This document shows, piece by piece, positions 1 to 5,827 of a stretch of 6,899 nucleotides of DNA. Source of the stretch: Candidatus Latescibacterota bacterium. Lineage in GTDB: Bacteria; JAAXHH01. The stretch is taken from assembly GCA_022821935.1 (NCBI GenBank), contig JAJECR010000328.1, forward strand, positions 1-6,899. Reading direction: 5' to 3'. Numbering within the stretch: the stretch's first letter is position 1; each line of letters begins with the position of its first letter. The notes beneath the pieces are model-generated. The model ran no database searches. It was given only the letters and a program-made list of their open reading frames with translations, and was not told the origin of the DNA. A program made the position numbers and the translations under genes.

Positions 1-1191
1 GTCGATCCGTCCCAGCGGAAGAACGGCAAGGGCGACGTCGGGATCAGAAGCGGCAAAATAGCCGCGATATCCGAACGGCTCGAAGCCGACGCCCATACTA
101 CGATCGACGTAACGGGCAAATTCCTGACTCCGGGCTGGATCGACCTGCACGCCCATGTCTACGCCGGCGCTACGACCTTCGGCATCAAGGCCGACGCGCT
201 CTGCCTGGCAACCGGGGTAACGACCATCGTAGACGCCGGGAGCCCGGGATGGACCAACCTGCGCGGCTTTCTCGAATTCATCATCGAACCATCCCGGACC
301 GAAGTGCTCACCTTCGTCCATATCAGCAGCATCGGACTCCTGAATTCCATGCGCGGCGAGATGGAGGACATCAAGAACGCCGCTCCCGAGCACACGGCCC
401 GGGTCATTTCGATGTGGCCGCAACATTGCGTGGGCGTGAAGGTACGGCAAGGTGCATTCCAGGTGGGAAACCACGGCGTGGAACCGCTCAGACGGGCCGT
501 CGAAGCCGCCGAACTGGCCGACACCCGGGTCATGGTTCATATCGACAAGGGGGTCGCCCTGCCGAGTATTCTGGAACTGCTCCGCCCGGGCGATGTCGTG
601 ACCCACTGTTACCAGGGCAAAGGAAACCATATACTAGGCGATGACGAGCAGGTGATTCCGGAGGTATACGAAGCAAGAAGGCGCGGCGTGTTCTTCGACC
701 TGGGTCACGGCGCGGGAAGTTTTCATTACGGGATCGCGAAACGGGCGGTCGAACAGGGTTTTCTGTCCGATGTCATCAGTACTGACCTGCATGTCTACAG
801 CCTCAAGTCGCCGGTGTACAGCCTGCCCGAAACAGCTTCGAAGTTGCTGAATATGGGACTGAAATTCGAGGAAATCGTCCGCCAGACGACGGAGAGTCCG
901 GCGCGTGTATTGAACCGTTCTAACGACATCGGCACGCTCAGGGCAGGTACCGTCGCCGACATAGCCGTTTTCGACCTGGACGAAGGCGATTTTACTTTTA
1001 CAGATGCCCACGGAAGGGAGGAAACCGGTACGAAGATGATCACCCCGCACCTCACTGTGCGTCGGGGACACGTGTATTATCCCGACGACCTGAAAGACGA
1101 GATCGCTGAAACAGAGCGACGGGCCGAGGAAATGGTGGGGATAACCGGGGTGCCCTACGGCGCTATTCGGGACATTAGAAAGGTGCGGTGA
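1..1191 (+). CDS. Amidohydrolase/deacetylase family metallohydrolase (5' truncated by window edge)
   Basis: The frame is open from base 1 to a TGA at 1189-1191, giving 396 residues. The first residues (VDPSQRKNGKGDVGIRSGKI) match the usual start of this family a few residues in, so probably only about 10-15 N-terminal residues are missing. Visible binuclear-metal ligands, numbered from the window edge: H50 and H52 in DLHAH at the end of strand 1, K147 in VGVKVR (the lysine normally carboxylated), H180 in VMVHID, H202 in VTHCYQG, and D262 in STDLH at strand 8. The complete set predicts an active TIM-barrel hydrolase. The ordering and the DLGHGAGSF segment fit the cytoplasmic EF0837/Atu3266-like 'amidohydrolase/deacetylase' group rather than dihydroorotase itself. 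Characterised members are known to hydrolyse R-alpha-acetoxy carboxylates such as acetyl-R-mandelate; the substrate here is unknown. It lies upstream of an enolase-family gene in the same direction, but a 467-base gap argues against simple co-transcription. Confidence 0.9.
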   Translation, partial: VDPSQRKNGKGDVGIRSGKIAAISERLEADAHTTIDVTGKFLTPGWIDLHAHVYAGATTFGIKADALCLATGVTTIVDAGSPGWTNLRGFLEFIIEPSRTEVLTFVHISSIGLLNSMRGEMEDIKNAAPEHTARVISMWPQHCVGVKVRQGAFQVGNHGVEPLRRAVEAAELADTRVMVHIDKGVALPSILELLRPGDVVTHCYQGKGNHILGDDEQVIPEVYEARRRGVFFDLGHGAGSFHYGIAKRAVEQGFLSDVISTDLHVYSLKSPVYSLPETASKLLNMGLKFEEIVRQTTESPARVLNRSNDIGTLRAGTVADIAVFDLDEGDFTFTDAHGREETGTKMITPHLTVRRGHVYYPDDLKDEIAETERRAEEMVGITGVPYGAIRDIRKVR

Positions 1192-1260
1192 GTTGGGCCT
1201 CGGATTCTTCCTGAAGCCGCCGATTACCCAGGTGAGATCACGGAGTAATAGGGTCTGGAT

Positions 1261-1310
1261 AATTTAATTCTAATATATTTATTACGTTTAGTATTACTTT
1301 TAAACGTATT
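1261..1310. other. AT-rich block with inverted repeat in the 1192-1658 intergenic gap
   Basis: Only 7 of these 50 bases are G or C, in sharp contrast to the GC-rich genes on both sides. It contains perfect 8-base inverted arms, TACGTTTA at 1283-1290 and TAAACGTA at 1301-1308, around a 10-base spacer. It follows the amidohydrolase stop by about 70 bases, and the 3' arm is followed by TTTAA, so a weak hairpin terminator is possible. However, the CGTTTAGTA...AAACGTAT series also lines up with the repeat elements at 1445-1470 and 1591-1616, so it may be a diverged first copy of that array. The bases 1192-1260 before it show nothing recognisable. Confidence 0.5.
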
Positions 1311-1470
1311 TAAGATCGACATTGCGGGAAACAAACAGACTGAACAAAGCGGACTGGACAAAACGGAACGGAGAAACGAAACAAACGGGATTGAGCATCC
1401 GGAAGTGAACGTGCTTGTGGAGGGATCTTGAGGCAAACCAACGCAATCGATTTAGTACGAAACGTATCAT
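1311..1470 (+). repeat. Imperfect tandem repeat, unit 1
   Basis: This 160-base unit aligns with 1471-1616. Shared blocks in the same order are GCGGACTG (1349-1356), AAACGG-ACGG (from 1361), a block with AAACGGRATTGAG then CATCCGGAAG (1396-1405) and GAACGTG (to 1413), a GGATC, and finally AATCGATTTAGTACGA (1445-1460) followed by CGTATCAT (1463-1470). The middle is purine-rich and T-poor on the plus strand. The end element, 26 bases long, is much better conserved than the interior. No protein is plausible in it. The two units probably arose by duplication and then drifted, with selection holding the end element. Confidence 0.75.
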
Positions 1471-1475
1471 AGAAT
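1447..1475 (+). promoter_or_regulatory. Second, upstream promoter/operator-like element
   Basis: It has the same layout as the element at 1593-1621: TCGATT, 17 bases, TAGAAT, with the dyad TACGAAACGTA (1456-1466) in the spacer. The dyad arms TACG/CGTA are identical in both copies while the central bases change (AAA against ATT). This is the pattern expected of a protein-binding dyad rather than of a sequence kept by recent duplication alone. It lies 146 bases upstream of the other, close to a whole number of helical turns. Confidence 0.3.
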
Positions 1476-1616
1476 CTGAGAGGACCGACAGAGAACAAAA
1501 ACAGGCGGACTGAAGAAACGGCACGGGAAAACGGAATTGAGGACATCCGGAAGCGAACGTGATTGCTGAAGGATCACCGTATTTCAGCCTAATCGATTTA
1601 GTACGATTCGTATCAT
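1471..1616 (+). repeat. Imperfect tandem repeat, unit 2
   Basis: This is the second copy of the 1311-1470 unit, 146 bases long, with small deletions in the purine-rich middle. Matching blocks are GCGGACTG (1505-1512), CATCCGGAAG (1544-1553), GAACGTG (to 1561), GGATC (1571-1575), and the 16-base identical AATCGATTTAGTACGA (1591-1606) with CGTATCAT (1609-1616). It ends 42 bases before the start codon of the enolase-family gene, so its terminal element sits at promoter distance from that gene. Confidence 0.75.
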
Positions 1617-1621
1617 AAAAT
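1593..1621 (+). promoter_or_regulatory. Candidate promoter with overlapping dyad operator for the enolase-family gene
   Basis: TCGATT (1593-1598) and TAAAAT (1616-1621) are 17 bases apart, like a weak -35 and a good -10 (5 of 6 bases of TATAAT). The spacer contains the odd dyad TACGATTCGTA (1602-1612), which looks like a repressor half-site pair. A start near 1628 would give a roughly 30-base leader carrying the ribosome binding site at 1644-1650. The previous repeat has the same arrangement: TCGATT 1447-1452, a 17-base spacer, TAGAAT 1470-1475 and the dyad TACGAAACGTA at 1456-1466. The -35 match is poor, so this is a hypothesis based on placement and repetition. Confidence 0.35.
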
Positions 1622-1643
1622 TGCGTAACCCCGCAGCGAAGAA

Positions 1644-1650
1644 AGAGAGG
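1644..1650 (+). promoter_or_regulatory. Ribosome binding site of the enolase-family gene
   Basis: AGAGAGG lies 8 bases before the ATG at 1659. A nearer ATG at 1651 is out of frame, so this site fixes 1659 as the start. Confidence 0.7.
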
Positions 1651-1658
1651 ATGAGAAA

Positions 1659-2825
1659 ATGGGAGAAAACGGCGCAAGCCCCAGAATCACCAAAATAGAA
1701 ACCGTCGTATTCGAGTACACGATCGAAAACATGGGTGTGGACTACAATGGATTCAACCTGGTGTACGAGAAGGGCGGGCGGCGTAAACTCGGCAGTGGGT
1801 TACTCAGAATACACACCAACCTGGGCATTACCGGCGAATACTTGGGCGGTCCGTCGCCCTCGGGTGCCGCGGTCCAGTACTTGCTGGGCAGCAATCCCTT
1901 CGAGCGGGAGAAGATATACAACGACCTGAAACGCGGCCTGCGGCACACCGACCGGACCCAGATCGGCGCGGTGGACGTGGCGCTGTGGGATTTCGCGGGC
2001 AAGTATTACAACGCGCCTGTCTACCAGATGCTCGGTGGCTACCGGACTTCCCTGCCCGCGTATGCCAGTACCTACCACGGCGACGAAAACGGCGGCCTGC
2101 ATACGCCCGAGGCCTTCGCGGATTTCGCCGAACAGTGCAAAGACCTGGGATACCGCGCCTTCAAGATCCACGGCTGGGGCAACGCTCCTATCGAGCGGGA
2201 GGTCGCGAACGTAAAAGTCATGGGCAAGCGGGTCGGCGACGACATGGACCTCATGATCGATCCCGCGTGCGAATACAATACCTGGGCGGACGCGCTGAAG
2301 GTGGGCCGGGCCTGCGACGAAGCCGGGTTCTTCTGGCTGGAAGATGCCTACAAGGACGGCGGCGTGTCCATATTCGGCCACAAGAAGCTGCGGGAGCACG
2401 TCACCACGCCGATCCTTCAGACCGAGCATGTCTTCGGCCTCGAGCATCACGTCGATTTCGTCGTCAACGGGGGCACGGATTTCGTCCGCTCCGGTGTCTA
2501 CGAGGACGGCGGCATCACCGGCGTAATGAAGATCGCCCACGCGGCCGAGGGACTCGGGCTGGACGTGGAGCTACACGGCGGCGGACTTGCTCACCGGCAC
2601 ATCATGGCATCCGTTCGAAACAGCAATTACTACGAGCTGGGGCTCGTACATCCCGGGATCGAGAAGACCAAGCCGCCCGTTTACGCGCCCGAATTCACAG
2701 ATGAGCTCGAAAACATCGATGATCAGGGATGCGTTCCTGTCCCGCAGGGCCCGGGTCTGGGCGCCGAAATCGACCGGGATTACATCGAGGCCCATCGCGT
2801 CAACACGATCGTGCACGAGGCCTGA
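1659..2825 (+). CDS. Mandelate racemase/muconate lactonizing enzyme family protein (enolase superfamily), probable acid-sugar dehydratase
   Basis: The protein has 388 residues, a normal length for the family. The N-terminal capping domain (about 9-135) includes the ALWDFAGKYYNAPVYQMLGG segment, which leads into the barrel. The Mg2+ ligands appear to be D201 (LMIDPACEYN), E228 (FWLEDAYKD) and E256 (LQTEHVFG). The acid/base residues are K169 in AFKIHG at the end of strand 2, and H306 in VELHGG with partner D274 in GTDFVR, equivalent to the His-Asp dyad of mandelate racemase. The C-terminus GPGLGAEID is typical. The enzyme should abstract the alpha proton of a carboxylate substrate via an enolate; most relatives are cytoplasmic dehydratases of sugar acids. 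The second strand-2 position is H171 (K-x-H), where many MR-group enzymes have K-x-K. It may be controlled by the repeat array upstream. The exact substrate cannot be read from the sequence; racemase or epimerase activity is the alternative. Confidence 0.93.
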   Translation: MGENGASPRITKIETVVFEYTIENMGVDYNGFNLVYEKGGRRKLGSGLLRIHTNLGITGEYLGGPSPSGAAVQYLLGSNPFEREKIYNDLKRGLRHTDRTQIGAVDVALWDFAGKYYNAPVYQMLGGYRTSLPAYASTYHGDENGGLHTPEAFADFAEQCKDLGYRAFKIHGWGNAPIEREVANVKVMGKRVGDDMDLMIDPACEYNTWADALKVGRACDEAGFFWLEDAYKDGGVSIFGHKKLREHVTTPILQTEHVFGLEHHVDFVVNGGTDFVRSGVYEDGGITGVMKIAHAAEGLGLDVELHGGGLAHRHIMASVRNSNYYELGLVHPGIEKTKPPVYAPEFTDELENIDDQGCVPVPQGPGLGAEIDRDYIEAHRVNTIVHEA

Positions 2826-2893
2826 TATCAGGCGTACCGGCTCGAGAGCCGGTCAGGCACGCTGTTTAGCAAGACTGTAGGCACGATCGTGCC
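2820..2893. terminator. Convergent-gene palindrome cluster, candidate bidirectional terminator
   Basis: Three perfect palindromes fall between (and just into) the convergent stop codons: GCCTGATATCAGGC (2820-2833, containing the TGA of the enolase-family gene), ACCGGCTCGAGAGCCGGT (2836-2853) and GGCACGATCGTGCC (2880-2893). As RNA each can fold with a 4-base loop on stems of 5, 7 and 5 pairs, on either strand. None is followed by a clear U-tract on either strand, so intrinsic termination is not certain; they could instead block antisense read-through or protect 3' ends. Confidence 0.4.
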
Positions 2894-2913
2894 CGTATTG
2901 CCGGGGTTTGCAC

Positions 2914-3795
2914 CTACGCGTCGGCAAGCATCTCCCGCACCCGCTTGACGACCTGCTTTTCGTCGCGCATCATCTTCTCCAGTTCGTACATGTCGTCCGA
3001 CAGCTTGTCGCGGTGATCTTCCAGCGGATACAGGTGGGGCAGGTCGAAGAACCAGCTGAAGACGTACCGCTGGAAAATGTTCAGGCGGGGATAGTCCTCG
3101 GTCCACGGACTGGCGTTGTGCAGGAGACGGGTAGAGAAGACGATCACATCTCCCGCCTTCATGGGTATCGTGATCGACACAGGCGGGCTGTGCTCGACGG
3201 CCAGGCCTTCCGGCTCGGGGACCGTGGACTTGTGACTGCCCGGCACCAGGCAGAATCCCGTGCCCGGCGGCACGTCGGCCAGGGCGATCCACGTAGCCAG
3301 GTGGCTACAGTAGATCTCGCCGTCGGCCACCTGGAAATCGTTGTTGGGATTGCGGAACCCGTGGGACACCTTGACCCCGTCGTCATCCCGGTGAAAGCGA
3401 AGTTCTTCCGGACCCTTGACCATTCGGGTGAAGACGCAGTGCATCAGCCGGGGGCAACCCCAGGTCAGTCCGGCCACCACACGGATGATCTCCGGGTTCA
3501 TGTTGAGCCGCTGGAATACCTCGTGTCCGTAATGGATATGGCCGATATGGGTCTTGTTCGGCGGCTGACTTCCGCGCTTGAGCGGTAGCGGAAGGTCCGT
3601 TTCATCCGCGGCCAGCCAGCCGTCCAGGACCGGCTGCATCACGGCCAGATCGGTTTCCGGTATGACACCGCGCAGCAGCAGGTATCCCTGCAATTCGAAA
3701 TGCCACTTCTCTTCGGGCGTCAGCAGAGACGCCTGATCTGATGCTACATTCCCGATTTCACTGGCTTCTCGCTTCAACAGTGCGACCCTCTCCAC
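2914..3795 (-). CDS. Phytanoyl-CoA dioxygenase (PhyH) family protein
   Basis: A 293-residue Fe(II)/2-oxoglutarate-dependent oxygenase of the double-stranded beta-helix fold. The iron triad is H135 and D137 (RFHRDD, the HxD motif) plus H226 (RLLHNASPW). R237 (YPRLNIFQ), 11 residues after the distal His, is the expected 2-oxoglutarate carboxylate binder. The N-terminal LTPEEKWHFELQGYLLLRGVI (about 25-45) is the usual opening of the family. Length is typical. Bacterial relatives hydroxylate or halogenate diverse small molecules, so the name does not imply phytanic acid metabolism. It starts 25 bases after the aldolase stop and should be the second gene of that operon. The start is uncertain: the GTG at 3795 has no good ribosome site, while GGAGAGG at 3787-3793 lies 9 bases before an in-frame TTG at 3775-3777, which would give 287 residues. 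Confidence 0.9.
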   Translation of the reverse strand: MERVALLKREASEIGNVASDQASLLTPEEKWHFELQGYLLLRGVIPETDLAVMQPVLDGWLAADETDLPLPLKRGSQPPNKTHIGHIHYGHEVFQRLNMNPEIIRVVAGLTWGCPRLMHCVFTRMVKGPEELRFHRDDDGVKVSHGFRNPNNDFQVADGEIYCSHLATWIALADVPPGTGFCLVPGSHKSTVPEPEGLAVEHSPPVSITIPMKAGDVIVFSTRLLHNASPWTEDYPRLNIFQRYVFSWFFDLPHLYPLEDHRDKLSDDMYELEKMMRDEKQVVKRVREMLADA

Positions 3796-3819
3796 AGACA
3801 GAGTACGCGAAGCAATTCA

Positions 3820-4599
3820 TCAGGCTCCTGGAATATTGTCCAGGTCCTTGCTGCACTGCTCAAGTACCTTCATCAGGTTGAAATCACCGCCCCACGGTAC
3901 CAGGCTCGCACCCAGGCTGCGGTAATTCGCAACCTGCTCAGGTGTACCCGCGGTGATGCCCCAGGTCTTGCCGTGCCGTTCGGCCGCGTCCGAGACCCGC
4001 GAAATCGCGTCGTCCAGCGTCCAGTTGACGTTGGGGTCGGTCTCCAGGCGTCGCGTCAGGTCTGCCGGACCGATGAAAACCACGTCGATGCCTTCGACAG
4101 CCGCGATGGCATCCACATTGCGCAGCCCTTCCACGGTTTCGATCTGCCCCACGATGAAGGTCTCCCGGTTGGCGTCCTCGAAATAGGTCGAACCCTCATT
4201 CCATACTTCGATACCGAAATCGCCGTCGATGCCTGCGCCGTCGATGCCCCGGTTGCCCAGGGGCGGGAACTTCGTACAGTCGACGACGTGGCGCGCGGTA
4301 TCCGCTGTCGACATGAACGGGATCATGAACCCGGTGGCACCGTCCTCCAGGTACCTGTACAGCCGGGTCCTTTCCAGCGTCGGTGGGCGTACCATGCAAT
4401 CGATGTCGTGCTGCCGGCACATGGCCAGGATCGACTGCACCTCCCTGGAATCCATGGCCCGGTGTTCCAGGTCGAACCACAGGCCGTCGAATTTGAAATG
4501 GGCGGCGTAGCGGATGTAAAAAGGCAGGTAATGGCCAAGTCCCGCCATCCGGACGAAACCGGAGGAACGGAGCTTGGTGAGGACCTTGCTTGTGCGCAT
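3820..4599 (-). CDS. HpcH/HpaI family aldolase (2-oxo-acid class II pyruvate aldolase type)
   Basis: The protein has 259 residues, the normal length for class II metal-dependent pyruvate aldolases. Recognisable positions by comparison with HpaI are H46 in FDLEHR (catalytic base), R71 in MVRPP (substrate carboxylate and enolate), D86 in LEDGATG, and the metal ligands E154 in QIETVEG and D180 in GPADL. The 26-residue spacing of the last two equals that known in HpaI (E149/D175). The barrel signature GFMIPFM follows the LEDGATG segment. Such enzymes split 4-hydroxy-2-oxo acids into pyruvate (or oxaloacetate-like units) and an aldehyde, in the cytoplasm. The start ATG (4597-4599) is supported by AAAGGA about 6 bases upstream. 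It is the first gene of the leftward operon with the PhyH gene. A relaxed aldehyde preference is common, so the exact substrate is not predictable. Confidence 0.92.
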   Translation of the reverse strand: MRTSKVLTKLRSSGFVRMAGLGHYLPFYIRYAAHFKFDGLWFDLEHRAMDSREVQSILAMCRQHDIDCMVRPPTLERTRLYRYLEDGATGFMIPFMSTADTARHVVDCTKFPPLGNRGIDGAGIDGDFGIEVWNEGSTYFEDANRETFIVGQIETVEGLRNVDAIAAVEGIDVVFIGPADLTRRLETDPNVNWTLDDAISRVSDAAERHGKTWGITAGTPEQVANYRSLGASLVPWGGDFNLMKVLEQCSKDLDNIPGA

Positions 4600-4605
4600 G
4601 CTGGA

Positions 4606-4611
4606 TCCTTT
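4606..4611 (-). promoter_or_regulatory. Ribosome binding site of the aldolase gene
   Basis: On the minus strand AAAGGA precedes the ATG at 4599 with a 6-base gap (TCCAGC). The rest of the divergent region 4612-4860 must hold promoters for both directions, but I could not pick out convincing -35/-10 pairs on either strand. Confidence 0.65.
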
Positions 4612-4860
4612 CGGAACGGTAGTGCGGGATATGGGACACGTTAAACTGTTGATTGTTGAATTCCACTACATGAACTCACAAGATTCGGTGCCCTGTCCGA
4701 TGGTGTCAAGGCATATCGGTCATAGGAAGGTCTTGCCTGTAATACACTATTGCGGAATCGATTTGGCATGGTTACGATCTGGTTGTTGTTTATTGAAGTG
4801 CGATATATGTTTGGTGTGGAGACCGGCTGATCTGTCACTATGGTTTCGGTATGTAATGCT

Positions 4861-4866
4861 AAGGAG
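4861..4866 (+). promoter_or_regulatory. Ribosome binding site that sets the start of the ARPP-1-like gene
   Basis: AAGGAG (TAAGGAG counting 4860) lies 9 bases before the ATG at 4876. The same frame has an earlier ATG at 4840 with no such site before it, so the 12 codons between them are probably leader, not protein. Confidence 0.8.
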
Positions 4867-4875
4867 AACTCCAAA

Positions 4876-5787
4876 ATGATGCCAAACCTGTCGACTGCGG
4901 CGATCGGTGCACCCATTACTCGACTCGGCGTTTCTTTCTTCCCGGTCTATCTCCCGGGCAACATACTGCCGGAGATAAACACAGGGACCCATTCGAAACT
5001 CGTTGTACGTGAGCTCGAAGAAGCACAGGTGAACGCTTTGCTGGCATTCAATCCGACTGACACGCCAGTGCTTGTTGTCGATGGCGAACACTTTCTTGGG
5101 GGCAAGCAGAACCGGGCCATAAACGCCACTGCACTGATACCAGCCCGGTCTGAACGTACCCTTCCGGTTTCATGCCTGGAAGAGGGGAGATGGGGAGAGG
5201 CCCGGGCATATCAACGTGACGAAGTACATGCGTCACCTCGGATACGGAGGATGATTCAGGAAGGTGTTTATGACTCGATGGCTCAGGAACAGTCCCGCTC
5301 GAGCAACCAGGCCAACGTCTGGTCCGAAGTCCGGGATGAGATGCAAATCCATCAGGCATACTCCGAGACAGGGGCTGCCGCCGAAAACCACCGGCAGATC
5401 TATCAGCGCGACGCAAAGCGCGACGCTGCCGCCATAGAGCTTACCGGCCTCGGACCGTTACCCGGGCAATGCGGAATCGCAGTATCCCACGGTGCCTGGA
5501 TAGCGACCGTGGAACTGTTCGGTGCCCCACACCTGCTGGCCCAGCACTGGGGAACGCTGATTCGGTCCCACCTCTTGGAGCACCCAAAACACTCCGGCTT
5601 TCCTTCGGTGGACAAGGCACTGTGGGTTATACGCCGATTCGCCGTAATGCAAACTCAGGAAGCGCCAGGCATAGGACTCGGCACGGACTTTCGGGTCCGT
5701 GATGAGAAAAGGATCGGCCAGGCGCTAATGCACGAGGAGAACCTGGTGCACGGCAGCTTCTGGATGCGGCATGCCAAGGCGGCGTGA
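4876..5787 (+). CDS. ARPP-1/DUF6569 family-like protein of unknown function
   Basis: The protein has 303 residues from the ATG chosen by its strong ribosome site. The N-terminal half holds the family hallmark: a beta-rich segment ending VLVVDGEHFLGG (V68-D69-G70-E71), then KQNRAINAT (K77 onward, with Q78, N79 and R80), then LPVSCLEEGRWG (C100, E102, E103, R105, W106). I recognise this GE-x-x-x-G-x-KQNR ... P-V-S-C-x-E-x-GRW pattern as that of proteins named 'ARPP-1 family domain-containing'; this is from memory and no search was run. The conserved Asp, Glu, Gln, Asn, Arg, Cys and Trp suggest a ligand or catalytic site, but the biochemical role is not established to my knowledge. The middle (about 130-195) is charged and Gln/Ala-rich, probably helical. 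No signal peptide or membrane segment is visible. It is probably co-transcribed with the gene that starts 40 bases downstream. Confidence 0.72.
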   Translation: MMPNLSTAAIGAPITRLGVSFFPVYLPGNILPEINTGTHSKLVVRELEEAQVNALLAFNPTDTPVLVVDGEHFLGGKQNRAINATALIPARSERTLPVSCLEEGRWGEARAYQRDEVHASPRIRRMIQEGVYDSMAQEQSRSSNQANVWSEVRDEMQIHQAYSETGAAAENHRQIYQRDAKRDAAAIELTGLGPLPGQCGIAVSHGAWIATVELFGAPHLLAQHWGTLIRSHLLEHPKHSGFPSVDKALWVIRRFAVMQTQEAPGIGLGTDFRVRDEKRIGQALMHEENLVHGSFWMRHAKAA

Positions 5788-5827
5788 CGTTCACGTTTTA
5801 GAAAAAAGAAAAAGAAAGCGAACTGCC

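Noticed and set aside
1311..1616. CRISPR or diversity-generating-type repeat array
   Set aside because: Units are too long and too few, are imperfect in the interior, and have no unique spacers, reverse transcriptase or cas genes nearby.
1300..1677. Open reading frames on the minus strand (up to 125 codons) through the repeat region
   Set aside because: They exist because the minus strand is pyrimidine-rich, so stop codons are rare. The peptides are low-complexity Phe/Arg/Ser/Leu-rich, several frames are open at once, and the longest runs over the start of the enolase-family gene.
1800..2540. 246-codon minus-strand frame opposite the enolase-family gene
   Set aside because: It lies wholly inside a gene with a complete catalytic residue set on the other strand, and its product has no recognisable motif; it is a shadow typical of GC-rich coding DNA.
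4756..4781. AATCGATTTGGCATGG..., resembling the end element of the tandem repeats
   Set aside because: Only the first 9 bases match exactly. The dyad TACG-N3-CGTA and the TARAAT hexamer at 17 bases are absent, so it is most likely chance similarity.
4641..4916. Small plus- and minus-strand frames across the divergent intergenic region
   Set aside because: No ribosome site, no recognisable motif, and they overlap the real start region of the ARPP-1-like gene; more likely promoter DNA.
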